From NCBI RefSeq assembly GCF_000002875.2, contig NC_009386.2:1-15000 (forward strand): a DNA stretch of 15,000 nt, written 5' to 3'. The notes below the pieces were generated by a model. That model had not been told where the DNA came from, ran no database searches, and saw only the letters and a list, made by a program, of their open reading frames with translations. This document shows positions 7,993 through 15,000 of the stretch, piece after piece. This DNA comes from Leishmania infantum JPCM5. Its lineage: Eukaryota; Euglenozoa; Kinetoplastea; Trypanosomatida; Trypanosomatidae. Numbering within the stretch: the first letter of the stretch is position 1; each line of letters starts with the position of its first letter. A program made the translations under genes and the position numbers.

Positions 7993-9402
7993 ACTGATGC
8001 AGCGGCACACGTCGCCCACAGAAATACGCGAGAAGACGGGGGAGAGAGGAAGAGCAGGATAGACGGTCGTGAAGGATGAGAGGAAAAGGGCACAAGACGG
8101 CAAGACACGTTCGTGTGTGACTTTCAGAGGCACACAGAGGTATGTGCAAGCACACGTAGTACAGTGTGCAATCAGCAGCCCGCGCGCCTTTCTCTCTCTC
8201 TCAGCAGAACATCTCTACCCTTGCGCCATCTGTTGATGCCGTTGAGGAGGCCTCCAGCTGCTGCGCCCCTGGCAGCTGCACCGGCGGCACGTGAATACCC
8301 CGCCCACCCTGGCCTCTACTTGTCCTTCTACGCGGGGGCGAGGTGACGTTGTGCGCATGTGGCGGTCGTCTTTTCCCTTTCCCGTCTTCCGTGAGCGGAG
8401 GAGGGGTCGAGTGCGCGAAGATGTCCAAAGGACAGTAGAGGAGAGGGCGCAGACGGCAAGGGCCTCACGACAGGCACACAGACGACAACAGATGCGCCGT
8501 GTTGGTTGAGCGAGGCGTGAGAGAGGGAGCGAGAAGCCGAAGAGACAAGACATAAAAACATCAAGAACGGGACAGAGCTAAAACGTATGCCATCACAGAC
8601 ACACACGCACAGGCACATATACATGGAGAGAGAGAGGGAGGCAACGACTTGTTCGCGACCGCCCCTCCACAAGCGTATTGTCGTGGGCAACAGCGGGGAG
8701 GTCTGTTTCTAAGCCGCTGGAGCTGGACGTGCGTCGGAGAGCTGGATGGTACAGAGGCCAGCGGCACTGTTGTTGCCAGTGCTGGATACAGACGTTGCTC
8801 ATGGACAGATGCAGAGAGGTAGAGAGTGAGGGGTCGCACGGGGCACGCAGAAAGAATGTCCGCATGGATGATGAAGCAGCACCCACACATCCAGTACACA
8901 AAAGCACCGCCCGAATCGATGAGGCCAAGAAAGAAGAGGAGCAACGGCCATCGACTGCAGCTGCGTGGGGCTGCGGCTGAGGCAGTGGGGGGAGGGAGGG
9001 GAGTTGCATCTACGTCTAACATGATAGGAGAGAGAGAAAAAAACCGAACGGTACGCCACACGCACACACACGGACAGACAGGCAGAGGGCACAAGAGAGC
9101 GAAAACGGAAAGAGGGGAGCGAAAGCGATGAAAGAGAGCGTCCCAGTCTAAAACAGCGGCGACCGAAAACACGAGAGCGGTCACCACGAACAGAGAGGGC
9201 TTGAGCCCACCAAAGCCGGCAAAGGACCGGAAGCATCATACAGCGCCTCGAACGAAGCACCTGCACGGCAGCACCGGTGTTGATGGCCAAACGCACACGC
9301 ACTCACATACACGCACAGACACACATGGAAAAAAAAACAGTGAGAGACACATGCGCAAAACGCGCAGCGAACACCGACAACAAGAAAAAGAAAGAGCGAT
9401 AC

Positions 9403-11424
9403 CTAAAAGGACGATGAAGACGGCTGCGTTGGCGGCAGGTGCTGCTGAAAGGCGGTGATGCTGGCGACCTGCTGCGCGATCTTATCGAGCTCGTCCAGCT
9501 GCGTTAGGAAGGACTCCATCGCGCGCCGCTTCTCGCTCACCAGCAGGCGTGCGCGCTCGACAAAGGTGCGCGTGTTGGCGTTCATCTGCTCTGCGTCGTA
9601 CTTCACCTGGTACTCCTCCTTGATACAGTTCATGTCCGTCTCGAGGTAGGCGTTGTATTGGTCAATGACACGACTGCGCTGGGCCGCCACGAGCTCGGCG
9701 CCGCCCTCGAAGCGCTTGAAGCTTGGGCGCCCACTCGGCCGCGCCACCACTTCGTCTTCGCCGCTTCGGTCTGAGTCGCGGGGCCGCTTAGCGCACACCA
9801 TGTCCGGAGTCCGATCGCGCGACAGTGGCTTCGGGGTGACGAGAGTCGACTTGCCCTGCGACGACGGCGAGAGTGTGTTGACGGAGCGGCTGCTGAGCAA
9901 CGTGCTTTTACATGCTGGGGCAGCCGTCGAAGTGCCGGAGAAAAGCGGGGCGGCCGCAGAAAGCCGAGTTGTCGTCCTCCGCGACGGTGGCCTGCTCTCG
10001 GTCGTGTCAAAGAAGGCCTCTTCCTGGTCGTTGGGCACGCACACGGTGCGCCGCTCCGTGGCGTTGCGCTTCAGCTCCTTGACGCGATCGGCGTAGCGCA
10101 ACGTGTTCAGCGTGTGCTCGGCATTGTTGTTGGACGGAGAGACGGCGCCGATCATCACCGTGCGGCAGTTGCCGATAAACGAGTCGCGGAGCACCTCAGT
10201 CAGCTTCGAGCCGCGGAACGGGACGTGCTTCCTGTTCTGATCTAAAAAACGAATGCACTCCTTCAGAGCGAGTAGGCTCTTGTTAATCTCCGCCCCTTCG
10301 AGGCGTGTCTGTCGCGCGCAATCCACCGTGTCGGCGCCGCGCTCGCTTCCAGCGAGGTCGATGAATGTGAACTTGCCGCTCTGCTTCGACGTCCGTTTCG
10401 CCTTGAGCTTGATCTCGAGAATGGCGTGGGAGCGGGAGCTCGTGTCGTTGGCGCCGGTGGAGCCGCAGCTGCGAACGCCGCTGCCCTGGTCGATGATCGT
10501 CATGAGGTCCTCCACGCTGGTAGAGCAGTGTTCGGTGAGGCCGCGGATGTTCACCCTCCCCTTGTCGTCCTCGAGGGCTCGCAGTGGTCGCCGGCCGTTC
10601 AGCAAGTCAAAGAGCTTCCCGCTGTAGATCTCGTAAAAGGAAACAACGATGCGCGTGTCGCTCGTGAGGCGGTCAAACATGTCTTTGGCGGCGAGTGCGT
10701 ACAGGCCCGGCTCGGGGCCCTTGCCGAGCATCGTGTGTGTCTTGCCGCTCCCTGTCTGCCCATAGGCGAAGCATGTCGCGCAGCCGCCGTCGAAGACGGT
10801 GTCGATCAGCGCGCGGGCAGCGCGGTTGTACACGTCGACGTTGTCGCACGCCTCGTCGAAAACCTCGTCGAAGAAGAAGCGGTGCACGTGGGTGTACTTG
10901 CGGAGGTCGACCTTCACCTTTGGCTCCTTCAGCACAATCTCGCCGTTGTTGTCGGCGTCCATGATGTCCGTGAAGCCGTTCGTCTGCTCCCCGGCGCTGA
11001 GCGGACGCTTGCGAATGGCGACGATGATGCGGCTCTTGCGCTTCACCTCCTCGGCGGTGTCGGTCGACCCGCAAAGGACGGTGGTTCCGCGTGCTGTGTA
11101 CTGCCGTCGGCGCTCCGTCGAGCACCCCTCCTTCCCCTCCGGCGTACTGTCGTCGCCGTCGCCGTCGCCGTCGTTGTCGAGCACGTCACTGCCGGAGCGC
11201 GAGGCGGGGAGCGGGTTGGCCTTGATGTACTCGATGGCGTCGCGCAGCCGCAAAATGTCCATTGCCTCTACGACGCCGTAGCGGTTGAAGTCCTCCGGCT
11301 GCAGGGCGAGGAGGTCCTTGATGGTCATGCTCGATGCAAAGGAACTCTGAAAGCGCTCCAGCTGGTACCGCCGCAGCACGTCGCTGATGTACGGCTGCGA
11401 CGACGGCGGCTCGGCCGACATCAT
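9403..11424 (-). CDS. KIN13-1: Kinesin-13 microtubule depolymerase with SAM-like domain
   Basis: A 673-residue kinesin with an internal motor domain, of the kinesin-13 (MCAK/KIF2) family, which removes tubulin from microtubule ends by ATP-driven depolymerisation. Residues about 11-70 form a SAM-like helical domain, followed by an acidic Gly/Asp linker and a short basic neck. The motor spans about 131-453: IIVAIRKRP (133-141), the kinesin-13 loop-2 motif KVD (171-173), P-loop GQTGSGKT (222-229), switch I NDTSSRSH (326-333), switch II DLAGSE (356-361) and the KEC motif of helix 4 (388-390). All nucleotide-binding motifs look intact. The C-terminal part is Ser/Thr/Pro-rich with TP/SP sites and a basic KRPR (546-549, possible nuclear signal), then a predicted coiled coil (about 575-660). 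The open frame extends to 11451 but begins there with GTG; the first ATGs are at 11424 and 11421. A nuclear, cell-cycle-regulated KIN13-1 has been reported at this position in L. major; orthology here is inferred. Confidence 0.95.
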   Translation of the reverse strand: MMSAEPPSSQPYISDVLRRYQLERFQSSFASSMTIKDLLALQPEDFNRYGVVEAMDILRLRDAIEYIKANPLPASRSGSDVLDNDGDGDGDDSTPEGKEGCSTERRRQYTARGTTVLCGSTDTAEEVKRKSRIIVAIRKRPLSAGEQTNGFTDIMDADNNGEIVLKEPKVKVDLRKYTHVHRFFFDEVFDEACDNVDVYNRAARALIDTVFDGGCATCFAYGQTGSGKTHTMLGKGPEPGLYALAAKDMFDRLTSDTRIVVSFYEIYSGKLFDLLNGRRPLRALEDDKGRVNIRGLTEHCSTSVEDLMTIIDQGSGVRSCGSTGANDTSSRSHAILEIKLKAKRTSKQSGKFTFIDLAGSERGADTVDCARQTRLEGAEINKSLLALKECIRFLDQNRKHVPFRGSKLTEVLRDSFIGNCRTVMIGAVSPSNNNAEHTLNTLRYADRVKELKRNATERRTVCVPNDQEEAFFDTTESRPPSRRTTTRLSAAAPLFSGTSTAAPACKSTLLSSRSVNTLSPSSQGKSTLVTPKPLSRDRTPDMVCAKRPRDSDRSGEDEVVARPSGRPSFKRFEGGAELVAAQRSRVIDQYNAYLETDMNCIKEEYQVKYDAEQMNANTRTFVERARLLVSEKRRAMESFLTQLDELDKIAQQVASITAFQQHLPPTQPSSSSF

Positions 11425-12405
11425 CTGCGACGCTCTGGCCGCCACGCACACAAATCTACGGCCGCTTCACGAGGAAAGGGGAGTGGGGCGTCAACGAAGA
11501 AAGAGTCTAAGATGGGCAGAGAGAGACGCGAGGAAGCAGCCGAAGCGACGTGGGTGCCGCGGGTCCTTTTCCGCCACCGATGTAGAGAGAAGACGAGCGG
11601 GGAGTCGAGGAGGCGGTGACTGACAGTCGGCGCACTTGCTCGCTTCGCGCTCAGGCAGCTCGCAGTGACGGAGGAGGACACGGAGAAGGAAAGGGACGGA
11701 GACGATGATGCGCGTGCGTGCGCATGGAAAGGCGCCTCGTGGTGCAGATGAGGGATCTGAAATAAGAAGTGCGGCGGTGCGTCGTGCGAACGCCTCTGTA
11801 TGATGATGGAAGCGAGGAGGGAGAGAGAGGGACACAGACAACGGAAGGAGGACGTGTGTACCTGTGTGCATGCATGCGTGTGTGTCTGTGTATTTGTACG
11901 TGTGTGTGTACTCGTACTCGCCGTCACTCGCCTTGCTCTCAGATGGTAAGGAGGCGAAGGGGTGCTGTCGAGGACGAGGGTGTGGTCGGAGGGCGTCAGA
12001 CGGCCCTTTTGATGGGCGGGTGTGTAAAATGCAGAGCGAGATGAGGCGGAGGGAGAGCAGGGGAAGCAATACGGAGAGAGGAGAACGGTAATGGTGGTGG
12101 TGGTCGGCGTCGTCGTCGTGGTGCCATGGGTGAGAGCGGCAGCAGCGCCACATGCGCCTTTCACGCATCGGGCAGAGGGCGATCGCAGTAGTTGGCCATC
12201 ACTACTTGCCCGCGCCTAAGAAGCCTGAGAAGGAGGACAGGCGTGTGAGTCTCCCACATTGGCACCTGTTCTGAGTTGCATACGCATGCGTACAGGGGTG
12301 TACGTGTTTACGCACAGAGCCGCACCAGGGCTGCATAAAAGATAGCCCACAAGCCTGTGCACAACGGCGGTGTAGGGAAGCGAGAGGAGGTGGATGCTAA
12401 GCCAC
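11425..12405. other. Spacer between kinesin and GYF-protein genes
   Basis: About 1 kb with no credible gene. Next to the kinesin start it carries splice signals and the 5' UTR; next to 12405 it carries the 3' UTR of the GYF gene. It contains a GT-rich microsatellite region (about 11854-11912) and a GGTGGTGGTGGTCGGCGTCGTCGTCG run at 12092-12120. The frames seen in it are low-complexity His/Thr/Ser peptides. Confidence 0.7.
11506..11545 (-). promoter_or_regulatory. Candidate trans-splice acceptor for the kinesin gene
   Basis: On the - strand a run of TTCCTCGCGTCTCTCTCTGCC type ends in ATCTTAG, with the AG at 11508-11507. This gives a 5' UTR of about 82 nt to the ATG at 11424. A second tract just downstream (about 11488-11468) ends in GTGAAG at 11466-11465 and could serve as an alternative. 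Both lie upstream of the chosen start, which supports initiation at 11424 rather than at any earlier codon. Confidence 0.5.
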
Positions 12406-12966
12406 TCAAGGGCCGTGCACCACCGACAGTGCCGGCCGCCACGACTTGCCGACGCCATTGATGTCACGAAGCTCCGCCTCCTTTTTGCCAAAGTAGCCGT
12501 CGCGGCCCCACTGCTGAATGGCGTCGTCGGCAAAGGGCCCGTGCTGGACAGTTGGTTTGTCCTTCCAGCGCATCATCCACACGTGCGGGAGAGTGGTGCT
12601 GGTGCGGCGGGCCTCCTCGAGAGCCCTGAGAAGGATCGCCTCGCGCGTCATGCGCATCATCACAAACTCGTGCTGCGTCATGGCCTCCTGATGGAGTTGG
12701 GCGAGCGCCTCGAATGCCGCGGCTTTCTCTTTCGAGTACCGTCGGAGGGCGTCAGCGAACAACTCCCCCTCCTTCAACTGCGCCAGCACTGGTTCCAATA
12801 TCGAGAGAAGTGGCCTCGCCGTCGGCTCCTCCTTCTCCTCTATGGCCGAAAGGGACGAAGACGAGGACAGCGACCGGTCAAAGACCGCGGAGCTCGATAA
12901 AGAAACCGCGGAAGGAGCCGAGGCTGAGACGGTGCTGTCGGCCGACGGAGAACGCGCTCGCTTCAT
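12406..12966 (-). CDS. Small GYF-domain protein, CD2BP2/U5-52K-like
   Basis: A 186-residue protein whose C-terminus (about 129-185) is a GYF domain: W130 and W134, then GPF (143-145), W153 and GYF (157-159), in the spacing of GP[YF]-x(n)-W-x(3)-GYF. GYF domains bind proline-rich peptides. The W-x-GYF spacing resembles the CD2BP2 type (U5 snRNP 52K; yeast Lin1/Snu40), which acts in assembly of the splicing U5 particle and binds the U5-15K/Dim1 protein. Residues 50-120 are predicted helical and charged, comparable to the helical segment before the GYF domain in that family; residues 1-48 are Ser-rich and probably disordered, with KRAR at 2-5. The protein is about half the length of human CD2BP2. 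The frame stays open upstream to 13437, but that codon is GTG and no earlier in-frame ATG exists, so the start is placed here. Stop is TGA. Assignment to U5 is inferred; another GYF adaptor role is possible. Confidence 0.87.
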   Translation of the reverse strand: MKRARSPSADSTVSASAPSAVSLSSSAVFDRSLSSSSSLSAIEEKEEPTARPLLSILEPVLAQLKEGELFADALRRYSKEKAAAFEALAQLHQEAMTQHEFVMMRMTREAILLRALEEARRTSTTLPHVWMMRWKDKPTVQHGPFADDAIQQWGRDGYFGKKEAELRDINGVGKSWRPALSVVHGP

Positions 12967-13059
12967 GCTGTGTGAGACGCCACGGACCCACGCGCGCGTG
13001 ATGTGTCGGGGGAGGGAGGGAGGGGAGGGGAAGGGGGCCGCGTGGATGTGAGCAGCACG

Positions 13060-13110
13060 CCTAAAACGTGGCGCAGATGAACGCAGGGGGAAAACCAAAC
13101 GGGACGATGG
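13060..13110 (-). promoter_or_regulatory. Candidate trans-splice acceptor for the GYF-protein gene
   Basis: On the - strand a tract with TTTGGTTTTCCCCCTGCG leads to CACGTTTTAG, with the AG at 13062-13061, giving a 5' UTR of about 94 nt. A second, C-rich tract at about 13040-13008 is followed by its first AG at 12969-12968, only one base before the ATG; this is a competing acceptor. Confidence 0.45.
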
Positions 13111-14164
13111 ACGTCCGCGGTAGAAGGCACACCAAGGGTGTTGTGGCGTACCACGTCGGTGCGTGACAGACCCGTGAGAAGGAGAAAACTGAGAGCAGCG
13201 GTGCACGGTGCAGAGAGTGAGGGGGGGCGGGTGCGTCCGCCCCTCTCCTCGCTTTGTTTTTGAGCGCCGCCACCGTGGGTTTGTCGACGCCGCGGCAGCA
13301 GCGGCATGCGTGCGCAGAGGGTAAAGGCACAGGAGGGAGAGGTGGATTACATGGAGAGGGTGCGGGGAAGAGAAACAAGCGGCTGCGCAGGCGAGCGGAC
13401 AAGCAATTTGAATACGCGCGTGCACACGTTGCCGCACGGGCTTCTGCTCACTGCTTGCGGTGCGCGTCTGTGCGAGAGATAGAGAGAGGTGGGACGGATG
13501 TGGCTAAAGCATACACAGGCATATGCCAAACTGGCGACGCCAGGACTCGTTCACGGCTCCGGCGGCAGCGGCGCTGCCACACACGCGCACAAGCACGCGG
13601 TCAAGCTTGGCTGCCAGCGCTGGACTTCGAGAGGGTTGTGCCTTTCACGTGCCCTCCCCCGCTTCAGTCGACCGTGCAAGAGGAACTCAACACCGCTCTA
13701 CTCGGCGTGTCACAGGCCGGGTGGAGCGACGTGATCCTCCTCATCTTCGGCGGAATGGGGAAGGGAGTGGGGCCAGCGGGAGGCACAGCGAAAATGTTGT
13801 TGGCGTCGTCCTCTTGATGCGGCCGGCCTCCATGCAAGACCAAGGCTCAGAGAGAGATCGTTTGCGGGGGTGTGCGAGCGATAGGGGTCCCATGCAGCGC
13901 TGACTCCCCTCATGTCTGCGCGGCGGCGCACACACTCGCGCTGGCAGTCAGAGCCCGACGTCGGGGAGGACAAACATAGAGCACGACCCGAGGCAGAAGA
14001 AGGGGGGGAGGGGCTGAAAAGGAAGAGGGACGAGACACAGCCGGGTAGAGACAGCACGCACACATAGGATAGCGCGTAGAGGCCACGACACGCAGACGCA
14101 GACGGAAGAGGAGAGTAGGAGGGCAAGAAACGAAAGGGAAAGCAGGGAAGAGCACGCGTGCGCG

Positions 14165-14192
14165 CACACACACACAGAGAGAGAGAGAGAGA
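14165..14192. repeat. Compound (CA)n(GA)n microsatellite
   Basis: A CA run passes directly into a GA run within a purine-rich spacer. It is a simple repeat that is probably variable between strains. Confidence 0.85.
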
Positions 14193-14827
14193 TGAAGGGA
14201 GAGAGGGAGAGCAGATAACCGATAGAAGATATAATGAAAGAGGGAGCCCACAACGGAGGTGTGCGCCAAGTCGAACAACGAACACAGCAGGGAAAACGTC
14301 GCCCATCCATCGATGCCGCCCTTTCCTTCGCTTTGCCTGCTCACCGCGTCATCGGCACGTTGCGCCGCTGGCCGACACGCGGTGAGGCCCCCCCTCCCCT
14401 CCCCCCCCCACAGCGTCCTGCGCCATCACAGCCATCGCAGCCCGTCTCTTCGCGTGGCGGTGTATATGCCGCGCTCGCGAATCCTATGGCGTCACGTCTT
14501 GTGACCTCTGTACCGCCACCACTGGAAAGAGTCGTGAAGCATCCGAAGACACACACCAGGGGGGGGGCGTTCTAGAGAGGGGGAGGGGCGACGAGGACTC
14601 AGCGAGGAGAATGGGGAGGGGGGAGGAGATGGAGGAGGGGGCATGGAGGGATGCGGAGAGAAGACGCACAGAGCAGCTGAGCCGGCAAAAGAAACGACGA
14701 GAGAGAGGGAGAAGAAAAAAAAGGTCAGCCAGCGAAGACTGCGGAGAGAGGGGCAGGGGAGAGTCAGTGGGTAGGTGGGTGGGTGGGGGAGCGAAGGGGG
14801 AGGGGGGGAGCAGCTCGTCGTTTGGAC

Positions 14828-14852
14828 GTCCTTTGTTTCGAAACAAACGGAC
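14828..14852. repeat. Palindrome with possible hairpin
   Basis: TTTGTTTCGAAACAAA at 14832-14847 is a perfect 16-bp palindrome. Flanking GTCC (14828-14831) and GGAC (14849-14852) extend the pairing with one unpaired C at 14848. In RNA read from the - strand it could form a hairpin in the presumed 3' UTR of the next gene; as DNA it could extrude a short cruciform. The function is unknown. Confidence 0.6.
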
Positions 14853-14925
14853 ATGTAAGAGGGTAGGGGTTAGTTGGATGAGAGGGGAAGCGGCAGGCGA
14901 TGCCATGCATGCGTGGTACGCTCAC

Positions 14926-14966
14926 GCACATACATATGTACATACATACAACACACATACACACAC
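14926..14966. repeat. ACAT/CA-type microsatellite
   Basis: An imperfect run of ACAT/CATA and CA units lies near the window end. It is a simple sequence repeat in spacer DNA. Confidence 0.8.
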
Positions 14967-15000
14967 GCGTAACGACGGGTGGGAGGAGGACGCTTCCATG

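Larger units (their letters stand above)
7803..9402. other. Spacer between EEP and kinesin genes
   Basis: About 1.6 kb without a credible gene. It includes the 5' UTR and splice signals of the EEP gene next to 7802 and the 3' UTR of the kinesin gene next to 9402. Simple repeats are frequent: G18 at 7974, a CT run at about 8190-8203, CA-rich tracts at 8596-8620, 9056-9075 and about 9294-9330, and an A8 run at 9329-9336. A stretch at 8204-8340 has a gene-like GC-rich composition on the - strand but no usable ATG-initiated frame. Confidence 0.7.
12967..15000. other. Spacer upstream of the GYF gene to the window end
   Basis: Two kilobases with no gene that I can support. The first part holds splice signals and the 5' UTR of the GYF gene; the rest is probably the 3' UTR region of the next gene, beyond the window. 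The stretch is purine-rich on the + strand from about 13960 onward, with (CA)n/(GA)n, G-runs (for example 14561-14568) and an ACAT-type repeat near the end. In L. major the next gene in this direction is, from memory, a biotin-dependent carboxylase; nothing of it is visible here. Confidence 0.7.

Noticed and set aside
8201..8428. A 75-codon - strand frame with gene-like codon use in its second half
   Set aside because: It begins with TTG, has no in-frame ATG except four codons before its stop, and resembles no family known to me. It could be a decayed fragment or UTR sequence.
11425..11451. Nine-codon upstream extension of the kinesin
   Set aside because: It starts with GTG, which is not expected as a start in this organism; tandem ATGs at 11424 and 11421 follow.
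10426..11619. A 397-codon open frame on the + strand
   Set aside because: It is antisense to the kinesin motor and SAM regions; its Val/Ala/Arg-rich composition is the expected shadow of GC-rich coding DNA.
12967..13437. Upstream extension of the GYF-protein frame by about 157 codons
   Set aside because: The outermost start is GTG, no ATG occurs before 12966, and the extension contains likely splice signals and low-complexity sequence.
13710..14906. Several 100-200-codon frames in the right-hand spacer
   Set aside because: All are Ser/Leu/Pro/Cys- or Arg/Glu-rich translations of purine/pyrimidine-biased DNA, overlap one another in several frames, and show no domain.
1..15000. CRISPR arrays, tRNA or rRNA genes
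   Set aside because: No regularly spaced repeat-spacer array was seen, and I recognised no tRNA or rRNA sequence; the tandem repeats are telomeric or simple repeats.

Overview
The window looks like the left chromosome end of a kinetoplastid parasite, most likely Leishmania. The evidence is CCCTAA telomeric repeats reading inward from base 1, interspersed with an 8-bp satellite and two copies of a ~60-bp block of the Leishmania conserved telomere-associated sequence (LCTAS) type. After that come GC-rich intronless genes, all on one strand, separated by 1-2 kb spacers full of polypyrimidine tracts and simple repeats. The gene order is: membrane protein, endonuclease/exonuclease/phosphatase (EEP) family protein, kinesin-13, small GYF protein. 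As I recall it, this matches the start of Leishmania chromosome 1 (the LmjF.01.0010 to LmjF.01.0040 region of L. major). I cannot assign the species from sequence alone.

Layout. Bases 1-526 are telomere and telomere-associated repeats. Bases 527-4073 are a subtelomeric stretch with no convincing gene, only simple repeats, a possible degenerate retroposon tail and a few pyrimidine-rich islands on the + strand. Four protein genes follow, all on the - strand and so transcribed towards the telomere: 4074-5075, a type I membrane protein with a C-type-lectin-like ectodomain; 6168-7802, a CCR4/nocturnin/Angel-like EEP protein with altered active-site positions; 9403-11424, a kinesin-13 with an N-terminal SAM-like domain; 12406-12966, a small protein ending in a GYF domain like that of the U5 snRNP protein CD2BP2/U5-52K. 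Bases 12967-15000 are intergenic; the next gene lies outside the window.

The genes do not form a functional operon. In trypanosomatids such neighbours are transcribed as one polycistronic unit and separated by spliced-leader trans-splicing and polyadenylation, so control is mostly post-transcriptional. Each gene has a candidate polypyrimidine tract and AG acceptor upstream on the - strand; these are noted, but only RNA data could fix them. The kinesin and GYF open frames continue upstream without ATG codons, so their starts are placed at the first in-frame ATG. I found no wholly new system. The most interesting points are the domain assignments of the two likely 'hypothetical' genes, the altered EEP catalytic residues, the SAM-kinesin-13 architecture, and AG acceptors that abut start codons.
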